A stretch of 25,657 nt of DNA from an uncultured Clostridia bacterium (GTDB lineage: Bacteria > Bacillota > Clostridia > Christensenellales > Aristaeellaceae), in assembly GCA_934647305.1 (NCBI GenBank), contig CAKUFI010000039.1:1-25657 (forward strand). The letters are read 5' to 3'. The notes beneath the pieces were generated by a model. The model made no database searches and was not told the DNA's origin. It worked only from the letters and a program-made list of their open reading frames with translations. Of the stretch, positions 23,116-25,657 are shown piece after piece (the stretch's first letter is position 1; each line of letters starts with the position of its first letter). A program made the position numbers and the translations under genes.

Positions 23116-23508
23116 ATATGCGTACCTCTTTCGCGCGAAACGCCTTTCTGCGGGGCACAGGCTTAATCTGCCAACCCCTTAATTACGTGGCTGTGCCTCC
23201 CCTGAAAGGGGAGGTGCCTGCGCAGCAGGCGGAGGGGTGATATGCAGGCTGCTCTGTGCTCCTTTCCCGAGGTTTCCAGTGGCGCCGGGCATAGCCCGGC
23301 CGGTAATCCGCAGGGAATCTTGCGGATTCGCAGACCTTGGTCGCTCCGATTTATGGCGGCTGATGGGGTGTGCCTTTCTCGGGGAGAGGACACTTGCCGC
23401 AGCGTGCGCCTCAACCCACGCTGCATTCGGGGAACTGCCTCTCTATGCCGTACTCCGCTTACGCGGATCAAAGTGTTTTCCGGGAGAGGTCTGGGGGAGG
23501 CGCCTTTT
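23116..23508. repeat. Palindrome-rich repeat array, locus 3
   Basis: No gene is seen. From left to right it holds CCTCCCC-tgaaa-GGGGAGG (23196-23214) followed by CCTGC-gca-GCAGG, then GCCGGGC-ata-GCCCGGC (about 23283-23299) and AATCCGC...GCGGATT (about 23305-23327). A degraded, inverted copy of the loop-conserved hairpin lies at 23335-23366, with loop TCCGATTTATG. GGATCAAAGTGTTTTCC (23465-23481) precedes the long hairpin at 23494-23527, which runs into the end of the DUF402 gene. Confidence 0.8.
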
Positions 23509-23527
23509 TCAAAAAGGCGGCCTCCCC
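23494..23527. repeat. Long hairpin overlapping the DUF402 stop codon
   Basis: GGGGAGGCGCCTTTTT pairs with AAAAAGGCGGCCTCCCC with one bulged base. It has the same 34-bp length as the hairpin at 15690-15723, with a paired change (TTTTT/AAAAA against TTTCT/AGAAA). The DUF402 stop codon (23509-23511) is at its tip. Confidence 0.88.
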
Positions 23528-24075
23528 AGCGTTCCCCCCGTTCCCCCAAGGAGCTCCCGCCGCCGCGCCTCGCAGAAGGCGCGCAGCTCGGCCTCGCGGG
23601 TGCGCAGGCCCTCGAGCAGGCGATTGCCCACCTCGAGGGTGCGGTCGTACTGGGCCTGGGTAATCAGGCCTTCGCCGAGCGCCTGGCGCAGCTCGTCCGC
23701 GTCCTCCAGGCGGGGCGACTTGCCGCGGGTCATGATCACGTCCAGAAACAGGTCGTGAAACCACACGCTTCCGTCCGGCTCGACGCGCGTGCCGTCGGTC
23801 AGGTCGATGTAATACTCGAACAGCCGCCCCTGCGGGTCGAACATGGCGGTGATGAACCAGTAATCGTCCCTCGGGGCCAGCTCCAGCCAGGACACGCCCT
23901 CCCCGACCACGCATAGCCTTTCCTCGCCCACGTAGAGCGGCCTGTGCGCGCGCCGGATGCACAACAGACCCACCGTGCCCGAAAAGCCGGGTCCGTCAAA
24001 GGCGGCCTGGCGAAAGGTTTTCTCTGAAATCCCGCGCCATTCGTCGCGGCGCATGGTTTTTCGCTTGATCTTCAT
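23509..24075 (-). CDS. DUF402 family protein
   Basis: The 188-residue protein matches the DUF402 pattern, with WLELAPRDDYWFITAMFDPQGRLFEYYIDLTDGT and a downstream WFHDLFLDVIMTRGKSPRLEDADEL containing the conserved acidic residues. Characterised relatives are metal-dependent nucleoside di/triphosphate phosphatases or FomD; which applies here is open. The C-terminal segment (LITQAQYDRTLEVGNRLLEGLRTREAELRAFCE) is helical. ATG 24075 overlaps the M16 peptidase stop by 4 bp (ATGA), so translation is coupled. The last residues, about LGRPPF and the stop, are encoded by one arm of the intergenic repeat hairpin at 23494-23527, which suggests the repeat replaced the original end. Confidence 0.85.
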   Translation of the reverse strand: MKIKRKTMRRDEWRGISEKTFRQAAFDGPGFSGTVGLLCIRRAHRPLYVGEERLCVVGEGVSWLELAPRDDYWFITAMFDPQGRLFEYYIDLTDGTRVEPDGSVWFHDLFLDVIMTRGKSPRLEDADELRQALGEGLITQAQYDRTLEVGNRLLEGLRTREAELRAFCEARRRELLGGTGGTLGRPPF

Positions 24076-25328
24076 TTCGCTTCAAAGGGGGACAGGTCGA
24101 GCGTGTTCGCGCCCTGCCCCACCAGCGCCGCCGCGCAGGGCTTCTCGAAGATCTCGCGCAGCACGCGGTTGACCTCCTCAAACTGGATCGCGTTCAGCTT
24201 GCGCAGCACGTCGTCCTCGGTCTGGGTGTCGCCCATGAGCAGCATCCTTCTGCCCAGCGCGTTCATGCGGGCGGAGGCGCTCTCCTGACCCAGCACATAG
24301 CTGCTCTTGAGCTGCGCGCGGGTCTGCTCGAATTCCTTCTGCGTCACGCCCTCGGCGGCCAGCTTGTCGATTTCCTGGCGAATCAGGCGCACGACGGTGG
24401 GCGCGTGCTGGGGACTCGTGCCCGCGTAAATGCCCAGCAGGCCCGTTCCGGTGTAGAACAGCGGGTAGGAATACACCGAGTAGGCCATGCCGCTCTCCTC
24501 GCGAATCTTCTGGAACAGGCGGGAGCTCATCGCGCCGCCCAGTATGTTGCTCAGGATTGAGACGGGGTAGACCTCGTCGGTGTTCTGGCCGAAGCCGGGG
24601 TAGGACAGGGTGATGTGCAGCTGCTCAATGTCCTTTTCGCGGCGCAGGATGCGGGGCGAGGAGGGGAGCACCTGGAACGAGGGCTGCGCCTGCCCGGTGG
24701 GCTGCCAGGAGCCGAAGAAGCGATTGCACAGCTCGAGCAGCTTGTCCCAGTCATAGTTGCCCGCCACCGCCAGCACCGTGCATTCGGGACGGTACATGCG
24801 GTCGCGATAGGCGCGCAGCGTGTCCGAGGTGAAGCCGCGCACGTTGTCCGCCGGCCCCAGGATCGGCCAGGCCAGCGGCTGGTCGCCGAAGTGCGCGTCC
24901 ATGCTCAGCTCGCTCACCAGGTCCTCTGGCTCGTCCTCGGTCATGGCGATTTCCTCCAGCACCACGCCCTTTTCCTTCTCCAGCTCGCCCGCGTCGAAGG
25001 TGGAATTGCGCACCATGTCGCTGAGCACGTCCAGCGCCAGCTCGAGGTTCTCGTCCACCACCTTGGCATACACGCAGGTGCAGTCCTTGGCCGTAAAGGC
25101 GTTGAGCTGGCCGCCCACCGCGTCCATTTCCTCGGCGATCTGCCGGGCGGTGCGCAGCTGTGTGCCCTTGAAGATCATGTGCTCCAGGAAGTGCGACAGG
25201 CCGTTTTCCTCGCGCGATTCATACTGGGAGCCGGCCATGAGCCACACGCCGGCGCTCACGCTGCGGAAGTAGGGCAGGCGCTCGCCGACGATCGTCAGTC
25301 CGTTGGGAAGTTTGCATTGATCAAACAT
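24072..25328 (-). CDS. M16 family zinc peptidase (insulinase-like, YmxG/MPP type)
   Basis: This is a 418-residue zinc protease of the processing-peptidase type. The inverted zinc motif H46-F-L-E49-H50 is in ENGLSHFLEHMIFKGT, and the third ligand is a Glu in GVVLEEIAM (125/126). The second half has the partner-domain pattern SILSNILGGAMSSRLFQKIREESGMAYSVYSY. The length fits single-unit bacterial members encoded near pnp and dapG in many Firmicutes. I start it at ATG 25328 (MFDQCKLPNGLTIV), where homology should begin; a longer in-frame opening to 25439 lies in repeat-like DNA and has no family resemblance. The ribosome binding site is weak (GGAAAG about 12 nt away). DUF402 follows in the same operon. 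Confidence 0.93.
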   Translation of the reverse strand: MFDQCKLPNGLTIVGERLPYFRSVSAGVWLMAGSQYESREENGLSHFLEHMIFKGTQLRTARQIAEEMDAVGGQLNAFTAKDCTCVYAKVVDENLELALDVLSDMVRNSTFDAGELEKEKGVVLEEIAMTEDEPEDLVSELSMDAHFGDQPLAWPILGPADNVRGFTSDTLRAYRDRMYRPECTVLAVAGNYDWDKLLELCNRFFGSWQPTGQAQPSFQVLPSSPRILRREKDIEQLHITLSYPGFGQNTDEVYPVSILSNILGGAMSSRLFQKIREESGMAYSVYSYPLFYTGTGLLGIYAGTSPQHAPTVVRLIRQEIDKLAAEGVTQKEFEQTRAQLKSSYVLGQESASARMNALGRRMLLMGDTQTEDDVLRKLNAIQFEEVNRVLREIFEKPCAAALVGQGANTLDLSPFEAK

Positions 25329-25377
25329 AGAATCATATCGCTTTCCGGCGCGTTTTGCGCCTGAGTTGATGGGGGAA

Positions 25378-25516
25378 GACCGGGAGAGGCTTGCAATGGC
25401 TCCCCGGTAAGGAAAGCTGTCATTTTGGCCTCGCCGCAATGGGGGACACGGCGGCAGAGTGCAATGGCTCCTTTGAAAGGGGAGCTGTCACCGAAGGCGA
25501 TTGAGGGGTTTCACGC
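25378..25516. repeat. Two copies of a TGCAATGGCTCC repeat
   Basis: TGCAATGGCTCC occurs at 25392-25403 and 25460-25471, each followed by an AAGG...AGCTGTCA segment. The second copy continues GGAGCTGTCACCGAAGGCGATTGAGGGG. This type of GGCTCC...GGGGAGCTGTC element is common between genes of gut Clostridia, to my knowledge. No gene is seen between the M16 start and the window end. Confidence 0.7.
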
Positions 25517-25544
25517 GGATTCCCGAGCGTACGACAGCACCCGT

Positions 25545-25650
25545 AGCTTCTTAAAGAAGCCCAGACTGTCAAAAAACTCGGGAGAGCTCGAGAGGGCCGC
25601 AGCCCTTTCGAACTTTCAATCGTGCCCAGCGGCGTGTACGGTGGGCACGG
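25545..25650 (-). terminator. Structured region with possible minus-strand terminator
   Basis: Read on the minus strand, AGGGC-tgc-GGCCCT is followed by a CTCGAGCTCTCCCGAG stem-like segment and a run of six T. A further hairpin, GCTTCTT-AAGAAGC, lies at about 25547-25561. It would end a leftward gene lying outside the window to the right. Confidence 0.45.
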
Positions 25651-25657
25651 GGCGATT

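Noticed and set aside
25328..25360. TATGAT (25337-25332) as minus-10 for the M16 gene
   Set aside because: It lies 4 nt from the start codon, so transcription would begin inside the gene, and there is no minus-35 at the right distance.

Overview
The window looks like chromosomal DNA of a GC-rich, anaerobic, Gram-positive-type bacterium, probably a gut Clostridia/Christensenellales-like lineage. That placement is inferred from Lpl/Ytc-type sugar transporters without their own ATPase, a YesM/YesN-type two-component system, strong GGAGG ribosome binding sites, near-consensus TTGACA/TATAAT promoters, class III (oxygen-sensitive) ribonucleotide reductase and glycyl-radical chemistry. No phage, IS element or CRISPR array was seen.

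Left part (1-3269): a tRNA-Arg(ACG), cut by the window edge, faces left. To its right a secreted 793-residue protein is read rightwards; its C-terminal half resembles an ABC solute-binding protein. A palindrome-rich intergenic repeat array follows (2794-3269).

Centre (3270-13721): this is the most interesting block, a divergent regulon built around an unassigned glycyl radical enzyme (GRE). Leftwards run a YesM-type histidine kinase, a YesN-type AraC-family response regulator and the GRE-activating radical SAM enzyme. Rightwards run a solute-binding protein, two permeases, a short-chain dehydrogenase and the GRE itself. The 172-bp divergent region carries a consensus promoter for the regulator operon, a weak-minus-35 promoter for the transporter operon, and four GAAA(T/A)-C-GC half-sites about 21 bp apart, as expected for an AraC-type activator. 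The simplest model is: sense an extracellular compound, import it, oxidise or reduce it, then cleave or dehydrate it by radical chemistry. The substrate is unknown.

Right-centre (13769-20794): an M18 aminopeptidase, a second repeat array with a 127-bp tandem duplication, then anaerobic dNTP synthesis: nrdG, nrdD and a thioredoxin reductase-like gene. NrdD carries a fused C-terminal CPNC redox domain, so the neighbouring reductase is its likely electron donor. Two NrdR-like boxes 31 bp apart precede nrdD. A conserved-hypothetical gene after trxB is broken by an in-frame TGA.

Right part (20819-25657), all leftwards: a DprA/Smf-like protein, an alpha/beta hydrolase, a NUDIX hydrolase, a third repeat array, a DUF402 protein and an M16 zinc peptidase, ending in further hairpin repeats. 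The three arrays share modules, including a hairpin whose loop is conserved while its 12-bp stem changes completely with base pairing kept.
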